This document shows positions 7,008 through 15,014 of a DNA stretch of 34,030 nt, one piece after another. The DNA comes from Actinomycetales bacterium (lineage in GTDB: Bacteria; Actinomycetota; Actinomycetes; Actinomycetales; Kineosporiaceae): positions 1-34,030 of the forward strand of contig JAAYAH010000221.1 in the NCBI GenBank assembly GCA_012719445.1, in the 5' to 3' direction. Made by a program: the position numbers and the translations under genes. Each line of letters opens with the position of its first letter. Positions within the stretch are counted from its first letter, which is position 1. Under the pieces are notes generated by a model. It was not told where the DNA came from and made no database searches. It was given only the letters and a program-made list of their open reading frames with translations.

Positions 7008-7844
7008 ATGGGCCGCTTCCACCGCCACGATGACGGCACCGTCCACTCCCACGGTGACGGCGACGGACACCCCCACAACCACGACCACCGCGACGGCCGA
7101 CCGACCAGCCCCGCCGGCCCGGCCGGCGGACACGGTGACCTCTCCGGATACGCCACCGGCGCCGAACGCATCCAGGTCCTGGAGGCGATCTTCGGGGAGA
7201 ACGACCGCCTGGCCGCGGCCAACCGCGCCGACTTCGACGCCGCCGGGGTCCACGTGGTCAACCTCATGTCCTCCCCCGGCGCGGGCAAGACCACCCTGCT
7301 CCGGCGCACCCTGGAACACCTCTGCGACCACCTGCGCCTCGGCATCCTCGAAGGCGACATCGAGACCAGCCTGGACGCCGACCGCCTGGAGGGATTCGGC
7401 GCCGCGATCGCCCTGATCAACACCGGCAACGGCTTCGGCGGCGAATGCCACCTCGACGCCCCCATGGTCCGCTCCGCCCTACCCCGCCTCCCGCTGACCG
7501 ACCTCGACCTGCTCATCGTCGAGAACGTCGGCAACCTCGTCTGCCCCGCCGAGTTCACCGTCGGCGAGCACACCCGCGCCATGGTCTACGCCATCACCGA
7601 GGGCGAGGAGAAACCCCTCAAGTACCCCGTCATGTTCCGCGCCGTCGACCTCGTCCTGGTCAACAAGACCGACCTGCTGCCCCACCTCGACGTCGACCTC
7701 GACGCCTTCCACACCAACCTCCACGCCGTGAACCCCGACGTGATCACCATCGAGATCAGCGCCCGCACCGGCACCGGCATCCCAGCCTGGTGCGACTGGC
7801 TCACCAACAGACTCACCACAACCAGTCACGTCGGAGCCCGGTAA
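7008..7844 (+). CDS. hypB: HypB nickel-binding GTPase
   Basis: A 278-residue SIMIBI-class GTPase that works with HypA to insert nickel. The N-terminal region is His-rich (eight His among residues 5-27), a likely nickel store. The P-loop SSPGAGKTT lies at 88-96; the intersubunit metal site GGECHLDAP gives Cys147 and His148, with Cys179 in NLVCPAEF. VNKTDLLP is the guanine-specificity motif and EISARTG is near the C-terminus. The ATG at 7008 is five bases after the hypA stop, with a weak ribosome binding site, so coupling is likely. All nucleotide and metal residues are intact, so the protein should be active. No hypC, hypD, hypE or hypF is in the window. Confidence 0.95.
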   Translation: MGRFHRHDDGTVHSHGDGDGHPHNHDHRDGRPTSPAGPAGGHGDLSGYATGAERIQVLEAIFGENDRLAAANRADFDAAGVHVVNLMSSPGAGKTTLLRRTLEHLCDHLRLGILEGDIETSLDADRLEGFGAAIALINTGNGFGGECHLDAPMVRSALPRLPLTDLDLLIVENVGNLVCPAEFTVGEHTRAMVYAITEGEEKPLKYPVMFRAVDLVLVNKTDLLPHLDVDLDAFHTNLHAVNPDVITIEISARTGTGIPAWCDWLTNRLTTTSHVGAR

Positions 7845-8171
7845 CGCAGTCCCCGGACAGACAACCCATCGCCTCTGTCGGAGACCACGCAGCAGAGATC
7901 CCCGGGTATCACCGACCCGCCGGGTCTCCGACCCCGCAGAGCACCACCCCACGGCTCCATCAGACGAACGAATGGGTTTCCCTCGCGACCGGGAACCTTC
8001 TCGCGGTGTCCCGCAGGGTGGAATGACCCCCAGGTTTGATGGCGCCCGGGCTCATCCATTCGGGGGATATCACCCACTCCCTCCGTATTGATCACTTGGT
8101 GACGAGTAGGACAGAGTGGACATCTTCCAGTGGTGGTCGTCCCCGTGTGGGAGGAACTGGAGCACAAGCCC
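7845..8171. other. Intergenic region after hypB
   Basis: This stretch contains the long hairpin at 7873-7941 and no convincing gene. Base composition is lower in GC than the flanking coding DNA around 8040-8120. No repeat of the Fur-type palindrome was seen here. Confidence 0.5.
7873..7941 (+). terminator. Long-range hairpin downstream of hypB
   Basis: TCGGAGACC (7878-7886) pairs perfectly with GGTCTCCGA (7923-7931). An outer CTCTG (7873-7877) pairs with CAGAG (7937-7941) across a 5-nt bulge. The loop of 36 nt could hold a further small stem. It begins 29 nt after the hypB stop, so a terminator or 3'-end structure is the simplest reading; a structured RNA or recombination site is possible. 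Confidence 0.4.
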
Positions 8172-8405
8172 ATGAACGTCCTCCACGAACTGTTGGCTCA
8201 CTCCCTCATGCCCGTTCCGCGGACAGCCGACAACGCCTCCCACCCCTCCTGGTGTGTCCACCACGGAGCGCACGGGTGTCTCGGCAAGCTGACGACCCTG
8301 CCGGGAAGCAGGGTCACGGTGTGGTTGTCCGCGACCACCCCAACCGACCCCCGGCTGATCATCGATGGGCCGGGTGGCGTCATCGAGGTCCCCGTCGAAC
8401 CCTGA
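8172..8405 (+). CDS. Small protein with HPSWC motif, unknown function
   Basis: A 77-residue protein from the ATG at 8172; an in-frame GTG at 8130 would give 91 residues with VVVPVWEELEHK in front. It has a HPSWCVHHGAHGC motif at about 23-35 followed by a beta-rich segment VTVWLSATTPTDPRLIIDG. The HPxWC motif and following strands recall the DUF6907-type small proteins of actinobacteria, and the motif also occurs in the protein at 13319-13669 (HPEWCDLERC). The Cys and His residues could bind a metal. The ribosome binding site is moderate (CTGGAG, nine bases upstream). The gene stands alone between hypB and another small unknown gene. Confidence 0.5.
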   Translation: MNVLHELLAHSLMPVPRTADNASHPSWCVHHGAHGCLGKLTTLPGSRVTVWLSATTPTDPRLIIDGPGGVIEVPVEP

Positions 8406-8673
8406 CCGTCATCCCCGACACACGACGCGCACCCGCCCGCCGATCGGATCCAATCCCGACAGCGTCGGGACCGGGCATCGGCTCCGGTTCGCTGTCGGGC
8501 CAGTCGGGTCCCTCTGGTCGAGGGATGCAGTCGGGATCTTGTCTGGTTCGCAGTCGTGCCGTGTCGATCGTCAAGGATGGCCTGGGTGTGGTCGATGTCA
8601 CCTCGTTGCCCGAGCCGGGATTGGTGTCCAGACATGGGTCCGGGAGGGGCTCTTCCCGCGAGGGAGGGCGAGG

Positions 8674-9012
8674 ATGCAAGGGAGCACGACGGTGGCAGAC
8701 AACCCGACCGAACGCGTCATCGAGGTCGTCGAGGACGATGCGGTGCTCATCGGTGAGTTCCTGGGTGATCTGAGCCGCAGTCCCAGTCAGTTCGGGGATG
8801 CGGAGTTCACCTGGGCCAACGCCGACCCGAGCCAGTTGGGCGGTCTGCTGCACACCTGGTTGTGGGTGGTCGTGGAGGCGGCACCGGATCTGGCGGCGAG
8901 TCTGGACCGGGTCGATCTCAGCGAGGTCGACTGGGCCGCCGTTGGCGCTCACCTCCAGGCGTTGCTGCAGGCCCGGACGATGCCTGCGGCCCTTGTGCCC
9001 TTGACGGCGTAG
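8674..9012 (+). CDS. Small acidic protein of unknown function
   Basis: A 112-residue acidic protein without recognised domain. It starts MQGSTTVADNPTERVIEVVE and contains LIGEFLGDLSRSPSQFGDAEF, then a Trp-rich helix LHTWLWVVVEAAPDLAASLD and a C-terminal Ala/Leu-rich helix. It has no signal peptide and looks soluble and mostly helical. The ATG at 8674 follows AGGGAGGGCGAGG closely; a GTG at 8692 is the alternative start. Neighbours on both sides are also unknown small genes, so context gives no function. Confidence 0.6.
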   Translation: MQGSTTVADNPTERVIEVVEDDAVLIGEFLGDLSRSPSQFGDAEFTWANADPSQLGGLLHTWLWVVVEAAPDLAASLDRVDLSEVDWAAVGAHLQALLQARTMPAALVPLTA

Positions 9013-9059
9013 CCGGCAGCAGCCTGGGACCTGTCATCGGCCTGAAGCTCGGCGGGGCG

Positions 9060-9287
9060 TTGATCTTGGCGGCCTATCTTGTGTCTGTCGCACGTCTTTG
9101 GCTGATCACCGCGGCCGTGATCACGGCTGGGGCGTGGGCGGTGGGGTTCCCGTGGTGGTGCTGGCGCTGTCTACGCCAGGCCCAGACCCCAGACGCTGGC
9201 CCGGCCCTGCCGGAGCCGACACGGCGAGGTGGCAGCGGGGTGGAGCCCTCACTGCCGCGGTCCTCACCCACGCGCAGGCAACCCTGA
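9060..9287 (+). CDS. Possible small two-helix membrane protein
   Basis: A weakly supported 75-residue frame. It has two hydrophobic segments, LILAAYLVSVARLWLITAAV and ITAGAWAVGFPWWCWRC, followed by a polar Pro/Arg tail. The start is uncertain: TTG at 9060 after GGCGGGGCG, or a later GTG. The hydrophobic profile is unlike the Arg/Pro-rich noise frames around it. It fills an otherwise empty 327-bp gap. Confidence 0.3.
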   Translation: MILAAYLVSVARLWLITAAVITAGAWAVGFPWWCWRCLRQAQTPDAGPALPEPTRRGGSGVEPSLPRSSPTRRQP

Positions 9288-9339
9288 GCCAACCTGTGCG
9301 TCGCCGAGCGTGTTCGCACCGGACTGTGAGTGATGATGG

Positions 9340-10053
9340 GTGAGGTGGTTGCGACGCGGTGAGGATGTGGTGCAGGTGGTGAACGCGTCTGCGGCTTCTG
9401 CTTCCGGCGTGGGGGTCAGCGTCCGCGACCCGGGCGGCTCGCGGGATGTGAGGTTGGCCTCCGGTCTGGAAGCGAGCGCGGCGGTCGAGGCTGGGACGGA
9501 TCTGAGTGGCGCTGACCTGCACGATGTGAAGCTGAGCCGGGCCGACCTCCACGGAGCCCGGTTGCACGGCGCGAACCTGCGGTGGGCGGACCTGCACTGG
9601 GCCGATCTGCGCGGGGCCGACCTGAGCGCGGCGGACCTGCACTGGGCCGATCTGCGCGAGGCGAACCTGACCGGGGCGAACCTAGGCGGGGCGGACCTTC
9701 GGGAGACGGATCTGAGCGGTGCGAACCTATGCGGCGCGGACCTGCGGGGCGCGGACCTGCACTGGGTCAAGCCGTTCGAGGCGCCGCCGCGGGGGGCTGA
9801 CCTGCGAGGCGCCGACCTCCGCGACGCTGATCTCCGCGGAGCGACCCTGAGCGGGACCGACCTGCGGGGCGCGAACCTGACGGGGGCGAATCTCGCAGAG
9901 GCGGAACTGGCCGGGGCATGCTGGTCAGTGGACACCCAGTGGTCGAGTACGAACCTGGCGGTGTGGATGCTGCACCAATCCGACGAGGTCCGCCCTGACC
10001 TCTACCTCGTGAGGACCGGGTGGGGTCTTCCTCCGTCAGAGATCAGTGACTGA
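9340..10053 (+). CDS. Pentapeptide-repeat protein
   Basis: A 237-residue protein built around about 28 consecutive pentapeptide units of the A(D/N)LXX type, roughly residues 53-192, from TDLSG to AELAG. The run should fold as a right-handed quadrilateral beta-helix of seven coils. It is broken once by two degenerate units, VKPFE and APPRG. The N-terminal 50 residues are Ala/Ser/Val-rich and the last 45 residues (ACWSVDTQW to the end) form a capping tail. Some family members mimic DNA and protect gyrase, but most have no known function. The GTG at 9340 has only a weak ribosome binding site; GTGs near 9364 are alternatives. The 3' end overlaps the convergent TadE/G-like gene by 11 bp. Confidence 0.85.
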   Translation: MRWLRRGEDVVQVVNASAASASGVGVSVRDPGGSRDVRLASGLEASAAVEAGTDLSGADLHDVKLSRADLHGARLHGANLRWADLHWADLRGADLSAADLHWADLREANLTGANLGGADLRETDLSGANLCGADLRGADLHWVKPFEAPPRGADLRGADLRDADLRGATLSGTDLRGANLTGANLAEAELAGACWSVDTQWSSTNLAVWMLHQSDEVRPDLYLVRTGWGLPPSEISD

Positions 10054-11378
10054 GACCGATCTGGGTCTGGCGTCGCAGCACACCGGGTGGGACCGGGTCA
10101 CCCTCACCGGGGCCGCTATAGACGTGATCATGGTTACCCCGCAGGTCCACATACCCCACCACGGTCACCCCGTAGCTGGTGTAGGAGCCGTTCCCGCGCA
10201 GGTCGAGGGTGGCGGCGGGAGCGTAGAGCGTGCCGTGCACGGTCAGCGCACCGTTACCCGTCCACCGCAGATCGGTGGCGTTGTTGCGGTCGGCGATCAC
10301 AGCGAAGCCCTGGTAGGGCCCGGTATCGGGGGCCCAGACAGCGGCCGTGCCGTTCCCCGCGCCAGCCAGGCTCGCCCCCGCCTCGCCGTCGGCGCAGGAC
10401 CGGGGGTAGTAGCCGGTCTTCTTCCCACCCGTGACGCAGGTGAGGTAGAACACCACCCCGTGGACCTCAACCCCGCCGTGGATGGTGTGGGAGCCACCGG
10501 CCAGCACGTAGACCCCGGGGGTGAAGGAGGTACACCCGTCGATGCTGGTGTAGTTCCCAGGGGTACACGCGCCGCTGGGGGCGGTCGCGGCCACCGCGGG
10601 GTTCAGCTCCGGCGGCGGCAGCACCAGGGAGGCGAACGGGTCGGTGAACGCCTCCTGCGCCACCGGTGCCGGGCTGAACGACCCGTTGTGGTTCCAGGTG
10701 CCCGCGTAGCCGATGATCCCGCCGACAGCATCGACGATCCCATTGGCGTTGTTGAAGGTCATGTCCCCGTTCACCGCCACGCTCCCGCCGTCCACGCTCA
10801 GGTGTCCGACCTGACCGCGGAAGTCCTCCAGCACGCAGAACACGCACGGCCCCGAGAACACCTCCCGCACGCTCCAGCCCGCCTCGGCCACCGCCTGGAC
10901 ATGGACGTCGTCCTCGCCCAGTACGCCCCCGAGCAGCGCGGGCACCAACCGGCCCGGGATGACCACCCGCGTGCTCCCCGTCGCGGTATTCCACCGAGAT
11001 GCACCCGGTCACAGGATGGACAGGCAGAGCGTGGTCGTCGGTGCACGAGGCCCACTCCGCGGCGGTAACCCCGTAGTTCCTGCTCGCGAAGCTCTCCGCC
11101 CGCGAGACCGCCACCAGGGTGGACTCCCCCTCGGCCAGAGCCACCGCCGCGGCCAGCGCACTACTATCCGCGGCGTTCTGCGCCTGCCCCCTGGTGTCCA
11201 TGGCCAACCCCAGATCAAGCACCAGAGCCGCGACCCCCAACAGCACCACGATGAGCACAGCGACCAGAACGGCCACCGCCCCCTCATCCCCCGACCCACC
11301 GTCACCGAGGCGATCGACGGACTCCGACCCGGTACCCGAGTGCAGAACCCCGGGTCGAGTGAACAGCCACCTGGACAC
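10043..11378 (-). pseudogene. TadE/TadG-like surface or pilus-associated protein, frameshifted
   Basis: Two frames join into one protein of about 440 residues. The N-terminal part (11378 to about 10980) has DEGAVAVLVAVLIVVLLGV and LAMDTRGQAQNAADSSALAA, the hallmark membrane anchor of TadE/G-like Flp pilus-assembly proteins in actinobacteria. The C-terminal part (about 10975 to 10043) has a Gly/Asn-rich beta domain with FTPGVYVLAGGSHTIHGG, CVTGGKKTGYYPRSC and VDLRGNHDHVYSG. Removing one C from CCCC at 10976-10979 restores YRDG-STRVVIPGRLVPALL. The GTG at 11378 has GAGAGG upstream. A one-base error in the sequence is as likely as a true mutation. No other tad gene is nearby. Confidence 0.78.
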
Positions 11379-11795
11379 GCTGGGTCACCTCTCGTGACTC
11401 ATCCACCCGCATCCCGTGGGTAGCCTACCCCGGGTGACCATCCTGTGACGGCATAGCGCGTCTGTTGCCGGGGCAGATACCCCGGAAGGGGAAGACACCC
11501 CGACCGTGCTGTCGACAGACCAGAACCCCTGACCCACTGCACACCGAACCCGAGGGCCACTTGATGCTTGGCGCGCTGACCCGGCCCCACACCAGGGAGG
11601 AAACACGCGGAGCGGACATGGCCACCACCCGAAGACATCGCCGGAACCAACACCCCCCATCATTGCGATCACGGCCAGACCCGGCCAGACCAGCAAGAAC
11701 AACTCGACTGATCACCACGGCGCATCCGGCCATTCGACGGAACCAAACCAGAGCCTGAACGGGCCATGCACCACCAGACGGCCGTCGATCAGCGC
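11379..11795. other. Intergenic region upstream of the TadE/G-like gene
   Basis: No gene is supported in this 417-bp gap. It contains the perfect palindrome at 11418-11430 near the promoter side of the TadE/G-like gene. Possible frames on either strand are short and of Arg/Pro-rich composition. Confidence 0.5.
11418..11430. promoter_or_regulatory. Perfect 13-bp palindrome upstream of TadE/G-like gene
   Basis: GGGTAG-C-CTACCC is a perfect inverted repeat 39 nt upstream of the GTG start of the TadE/G-like gene. Position and symmetry would suit a dimeric repressor site. No second copy was noticed in this window, so the assignment is weak. Confidence 0.35.
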
Positions 11796-12194
11796 CTACC
11801 CCCCGTAGGCGATACACCGCCAGGTGCCATCCGACTCCGGCCCCAGCGGCGTCGGCGCGTAGGCCGCCCACCCAAGGTCGCTGTTCGCCCGGGCCAGCGT
11901 CTCCTCATCGGTGGACATGAACGCCTCGGCGTACCCACCCCGTACCCGCACGTAGACCAGCGCCGTCAACGTCGCGACAGGGCAGGCGACATCCAGCATC
12001 CGCCCGTCGGCGGGACCGCCCTCGAACCGCATCCGGAACACCGCCACACCACCATGATCCCCGAATACCCGGTGCACTATCCAGACCTCCGCCGGATCAG
12101 CCGCAGGACGCCACTCCAGCCACCACCGCCTCACCCGGCTGGCGGAGAGCCCACGCCCCGTCCAACTCGGCGGAGTGATCCCTCTGCGGTTCAC
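11796..12194 (-). CDS. Conserved small protein of unknown function
   Basis: A 132-residue frame with credible composition and no recognised domain. It contains WWLEWRPAADPAEVWIVHRVFGD, split across two strands, then VAVFRMRFEGGPADGRMLDV and a final TWRCIAYGG. It looks like a small soluble alpha/beta protein without signal peptide or membrane segment. The GTG at 12194 gives an Arg-rich leader; a GTG at 12134, giving VRRWWLEWRP as the N-terminus and 112 residues, is perhaps more natural, and neither has a good ribosome binding site. Neighbours do not suggest a function. Confidence 0.55.
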   Translation of the reverse strand: MNRRGITPPSWTGRGLSASRVRRWWLEWRPAADPAEVWIVHRVFGDHGGVAVFRMRFEGGPADGRMLDVACPVATLTALVYVRVRGGYAEAFMSTDEETLARANSDLGWAAYAPTPLGPESDGTWRCIAYGG

Positions 12195-12620
12195 TCCAGC
12201 AGCCCGCTCAAGAAGCCGAGGCGATCGGCCGATGACCCCACTACCTCCCGGGTGAGGCCGGCAGCCATGTCCGGATAGGGTGGCGCGGCCCCGGCCCGCG
12301 GAGCCAGGTCATCGGACTACTGCGGCCGGGGCTGCCCTCTGCTCGGCCACCTCACGGCCCCGGGCGCATAGTCGACCCGCATCCAGACCCCGACTCGGAC
12401 ACCACCACCCCGGCACCGGGTCGGGCCTCACCCCGCTACGAGCATCGGTCCTCTCCACCGCCCAGCAGGGCACTGGAATCGCACCACGGGACGTCCCAGG
12501 TGGTCTACGCCCGCTCGGCGACAGCGTCCGCAACGATCCCGACGACGGGTAGGCCCTCTGCGCGAGAGCCGGGATGTCACGGACGGTCTGCGAACTCGGC
12601 ACCGACCAGACGGGCCCGGG
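12195..12620. other. Gene-free stretch between two minus-strand genes
   Basis: I see no supportable gene, repeat or regulatory site in this 426-bp interval. Frames on both strands are short, Arg/Pro/Ser-rich and without motifs. It may hold the promoter of the gene at 11796-12194 and the 3' trailer of the DUF2637 gene. Confidence 0.45.
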
Positions 12621-13322
12621 TCAAGGCGGGGGCATGGCCAAGACCTCCCGCAGCCGACGAGTGGAGATCCCGATCCGCCGAGCGACCTGCGCCCGCGACA
12701 GCTCCGGCTCGCCCACGAGGATCTCCTCGGCCATCCGCCGGGTCACCTCCGCCGAGCGCCTCACCCGCCGCCGGCCCACCGCCGCAGGCTCCCCACCGAC
12801 GACCGAGGCATCCTCCACAACTTCCGGAACCCTCCTCGCAGCCGCCACAGCTCCTCCCACGTCCACGGCGAGACCAGGATCACCAGCGGAACTCCCGTGC
12901 GGCGGTAGCGAATCCGGAACCGGCGGGACAGACGAGGGCTGCGCCGTGTCCGCCACCACCCTTCCGGTCGTGGCCAGGGTCTCCACCACCAGCAGCAACG
13001 CCACCGCCGGCCAGGCCGCCACCAACCGGGCACCCCACCCCGGCGCCGCCGCCGTCACGTTCGCCGCCACCGAGGCCGACACTCCCACGAGGAACGCCAC
13101 CCGCGCCACCGGCCGCACCCGCCGCCCTGACCGCCGATCATCAGTGATCGCCAGCGAGGCCACCACCAACATGCCGTCCACGCTGAACGGCAGCACCCAC
13201 GCCACCTCCGGGCGCTCCCCGTAGGCCAGGGCCACGTGGACCATGTGCCAGTACGACGACCACGCCGCGATCCCGGCCACCACCCCCGCCGAGACCCCCC
13301 GCGCCACCCGCAACCCGCTCAC
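12621..13322 (-). CDS. DUF2637 membrane protein with C-terminal helix-turn-helix
   Basis: A 233-residue protein of the DUF2637 family, found in actinobacteria and often in plasmids and integrative elements, where SpdB-like spread proteins have similar form. It has four predicted membrane helices in residues 1-130: SAGVVAGIAAWSSYWHMVHV, VAWVLPFSVDGMLVVASLAI, VARVAFLVGVSASVAANVTA and LVAAWPAVALLLVVETLA. A Pro/Gly/Val-rich linker follows. The C-terminus (LSRAQVARRIGISTRRLREVL, broken here for length into LSRAQVARRIGIS and TRRLREVL) resembles a helix-turn-helix. The GTG at 13322 has GGGGAGG seven bases upstream and overlaps the preceding gene by 4 bp. Mobile-element origin is suggested by family, not shown. 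Confidence 0.82.
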   Translation of the reverse strand: MSGLRVARGVSAGVVAGIAAWSSYWHMVHVALAYGERPEVAWVLPFSVDGMLVVASLAITDDRRSGRRVRPVARVAFLVGVSASVAANVTAAAPGWGARLVAAWPAVALLLVVETLATTGRVVADTAQPSSVPPVPDSLPPHGSSAGDPGLAVDVGGAVAAARRVPEVVEDASVVGGEPAAVGRRRVRRSAEVTRRMAEEILVGEPELSRAQVARRIGISTRRLREVLAMPPP

Positions 13323-13669
13323 CACCGCGCCTCCCCGACCGCCACCGCGAGCAGGCCCCCCACCCGATCCAGCACCCCCCGGGCGGTGCACACCGGCACC
13401 GCCGACCGGTGCCCTCCGACCTCCACCCGCAGGTAGGTCTCGCACCCCCACGGCGCCGCCGACCGGCTCAACCACACCGCCCCGGTCCGCGCCAGCCCGT
13501 ACAGATCACCGGGCACCTCCAACGCCACCGGAGCCGACCGGTGCTCCCCCCACCACCGTCGTTCGTCCTTCCTGCCCGGGGGCAGGGCCTCACATCGCTC
13601 CAGGTCACACCACTCCGGATGCACCAGCTCACCAGCGTGGTCGACCTCACATGCCTGCTTACGTTCCAT
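13319..13669 (-). CDS. Small protein with HPEWC motif upstream of DUF2637 gene
   Basis: A 116-residue protein beginning MERKQACEVDHAGELV and carrying HPEWCDLERCEAL at about 17-29, followed by a beta-rich part with VALEVPGDLYGLA and TYLRVEVGGHRSAVPV. The HPxWC motif is shared with the protein at 8172-8405 and recalls DUF6907-type proteins. The Cys and His residues may form a small metal site. The ATG at 13669 is the first start after the stretch of real-looking sequence; its 3' end overlaps the DUF2637 start by 4 bp, so the two form an operon. Function is unknown. Confidence 0.68.
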   Translation of the reverse strand: MERKQACEVDHAGELVHPEWCDLERCEALPPGRKDERRWWGEHRSAPVALEVPGDLYGLARTGAVWLSRSAAPWGCETYLRVEVGGHRSAVPVCTARGVLDRVGGLLAVAVGEARW

Positions 13670-13828
13670 GACTACGGTGAAGAGCCAGACCTCGCGGGCA
13701 CTGGCCACCCTGAGACGCCTCCTCGGCATCACCACGCCGGCCGAGGACGTCGCGCGGACCGACGACATCACGACACCGGTCGACCCGCAGCCGGTCGACC
13801 ATGCACCAGCGCGCACCGGGAGTGAGAG

Positions 13829-15001
13829 ATGACACCGACGAATCTTCGGGAGACCCTGCTCGCGGGGACGGCGAACCCGCCTCCGCCTCGCCACATCGAT
13901 CTCGCCCAGGCGATGGTGCACGGGGGACGGCGGCGGCGCAGGCGCCGCGCGGTGGCCTCGGTCCTGGCCGGCACCGGGGTCTGCGCTCTGGTCCTCGGCG
14001 GGTTCGCCGCCGCGCGGGTCCTCGAGTCGTCCGGTCTGCTGGGCGAACAGGCGATCCCCCCTGCGGCAACGCCTCGGGCGGCGGCCGCCTTCGATCCCCT
14101 GACCATGGGAGTCTCCGTCGGCTGGCTGCCGGAGCCGCTGCGGGCCGATGCCCCGGCCGTGATCTCGATATCCGGCACGGGCTTGGCATCCCAGGCCTTC
14201 TTCGCGAACTCCGAGTCGGAGACCGCCTCGCAGGACGACGGGAAACCCGGCGACGACCGTCTCGAGGTCGACGTCGCCGTGTTCGCTCCGGGACAGGAGA
14301 GCGAGCGGGGTGCGACCAGTGAGGACATGAGGCAGAGCCTGAGCTCGGCCGGGCAGAAGGCCGTGCCCGGCCCGGTGGTCCGGGGCCGGCAGAGTCTGTG
14401 GGTGGCGGACACCGACACCGTCGGCGGATCTCTGTGGTGGCAGTGGGCGCAGAACCAGTGGGCCAAGGTCGAGCTGGGCAACGCCGCGTCGACGGCGGCC
14501 GAGGGGTCCGTCCAGGACGTCGCCAGGAGGATCGCCGAGAGCGTGACCACGGACGGCCGCAAGCCGGTGCGCTTCCCGTTCGGTGTCGAGGCGCCCGCGG
14601 CACCGTTGCGGCTGGTCGAGACGCAGCTCCAGACGGACGGCGACGTCTTCGCCGCCACTGCGCATTTCGGCGCCTCGGACAGTGTGACGTCGTCGGCCCC
14701 GGACCCGACGGGTGAGGTCTACGTCGGGGTGTCACCCGTGGGAACCAGCTACGACTGTTCGGCGGCCGGGTCCCTGACCGAGACCACCACGCCGGAAGGC
14801 CACAAGGCCCTGGTCGGGTACTCCGCCGAGGACGGGTGCGTCGTCCTCCCCGAGTTGGACGGTTACCAGGTCACGGTCATCGTCCGGGAGGCATCGACAA
14901 CCCGTCTCCTCCCACGGAAGGCGGCCCTGGACCTCGCCGACACCGTCCGCCTGGTGGACGACCCGCAGGACGTGGCGTCCTGGGTGACTCCGGTGCGGTG
15001 A
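13829..15001 (+). CDS. Membrane-anchored exported protein of unknown function
   Basis: A 390-residue single-pass protein. The first 40 residues are cytoplasmic and end in an Arg-rich stretch (GGRRRRRRRAVASV). One membrane helix follows at about 41-60 (VLAGTGVCALVLGGFAAARV). The remaining 330 residues should be outside the cell and include WLPEPLRADAPAVISISG, SLWWQWAQNQWAKVELG and two Cys in the last third (YDCSAAG, EDGCVVLP) that could pair. The layout resembles the anchored proteins often encoded after ECF sigma-factor genes in actinomycetes, but no sigma factor lies upstream. The ATG at 13829 has GAGAG close upstream. It is convergent with the MMPL remnant, 13 nt away. Confidence 0.8.
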   Translation: MTPTNLRETLLAGTANPPPPRHIDLAQAMVHGGRRRRRRRAVASVLAGTGVCALVLGGFAAARVLESSGLLGEQAIPPAATPRAAAAFDPLTMGVSVGWLPEPLRADAPAVISISGTGLASQAFFANSESETASQDDGKPGDDRLEVDVAVFAPGQESERGATSEDMRQSLSSAGQKAVPGPVVRGRQSLWVADTDTVGGSLWWQWAQNQWAKVELGNAASTAAEGSVQDVARRIAESVTTDGRKPVRFPFGVEAPAAPLRLVETQLQTDGDVFAATAHFGASDSVTSSAPDPTGEVYVGVSPVGTSYDCSAAGSLTETTTPEGHKALVGYSAEDGCVVLPELDGYQVTVIVREASTTRLLPRKAALDLADTVRLVDDPQDVASWVTPVR

Positions 15002-15014
15002 GGGGAGTCGGAGG

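Noticed and set aside
12309-12602. Minus-strand gene of 97 codons
   Set aside because: Composition is Arg/Pro/Ser-rich with no motif or ribosome binding site; judged noise.
13670-13828. ECF sigma factor upstream of the anchored protein at 13829
   Set aside because: The interval is only 159 bp and contains no sigma-factor sequence.
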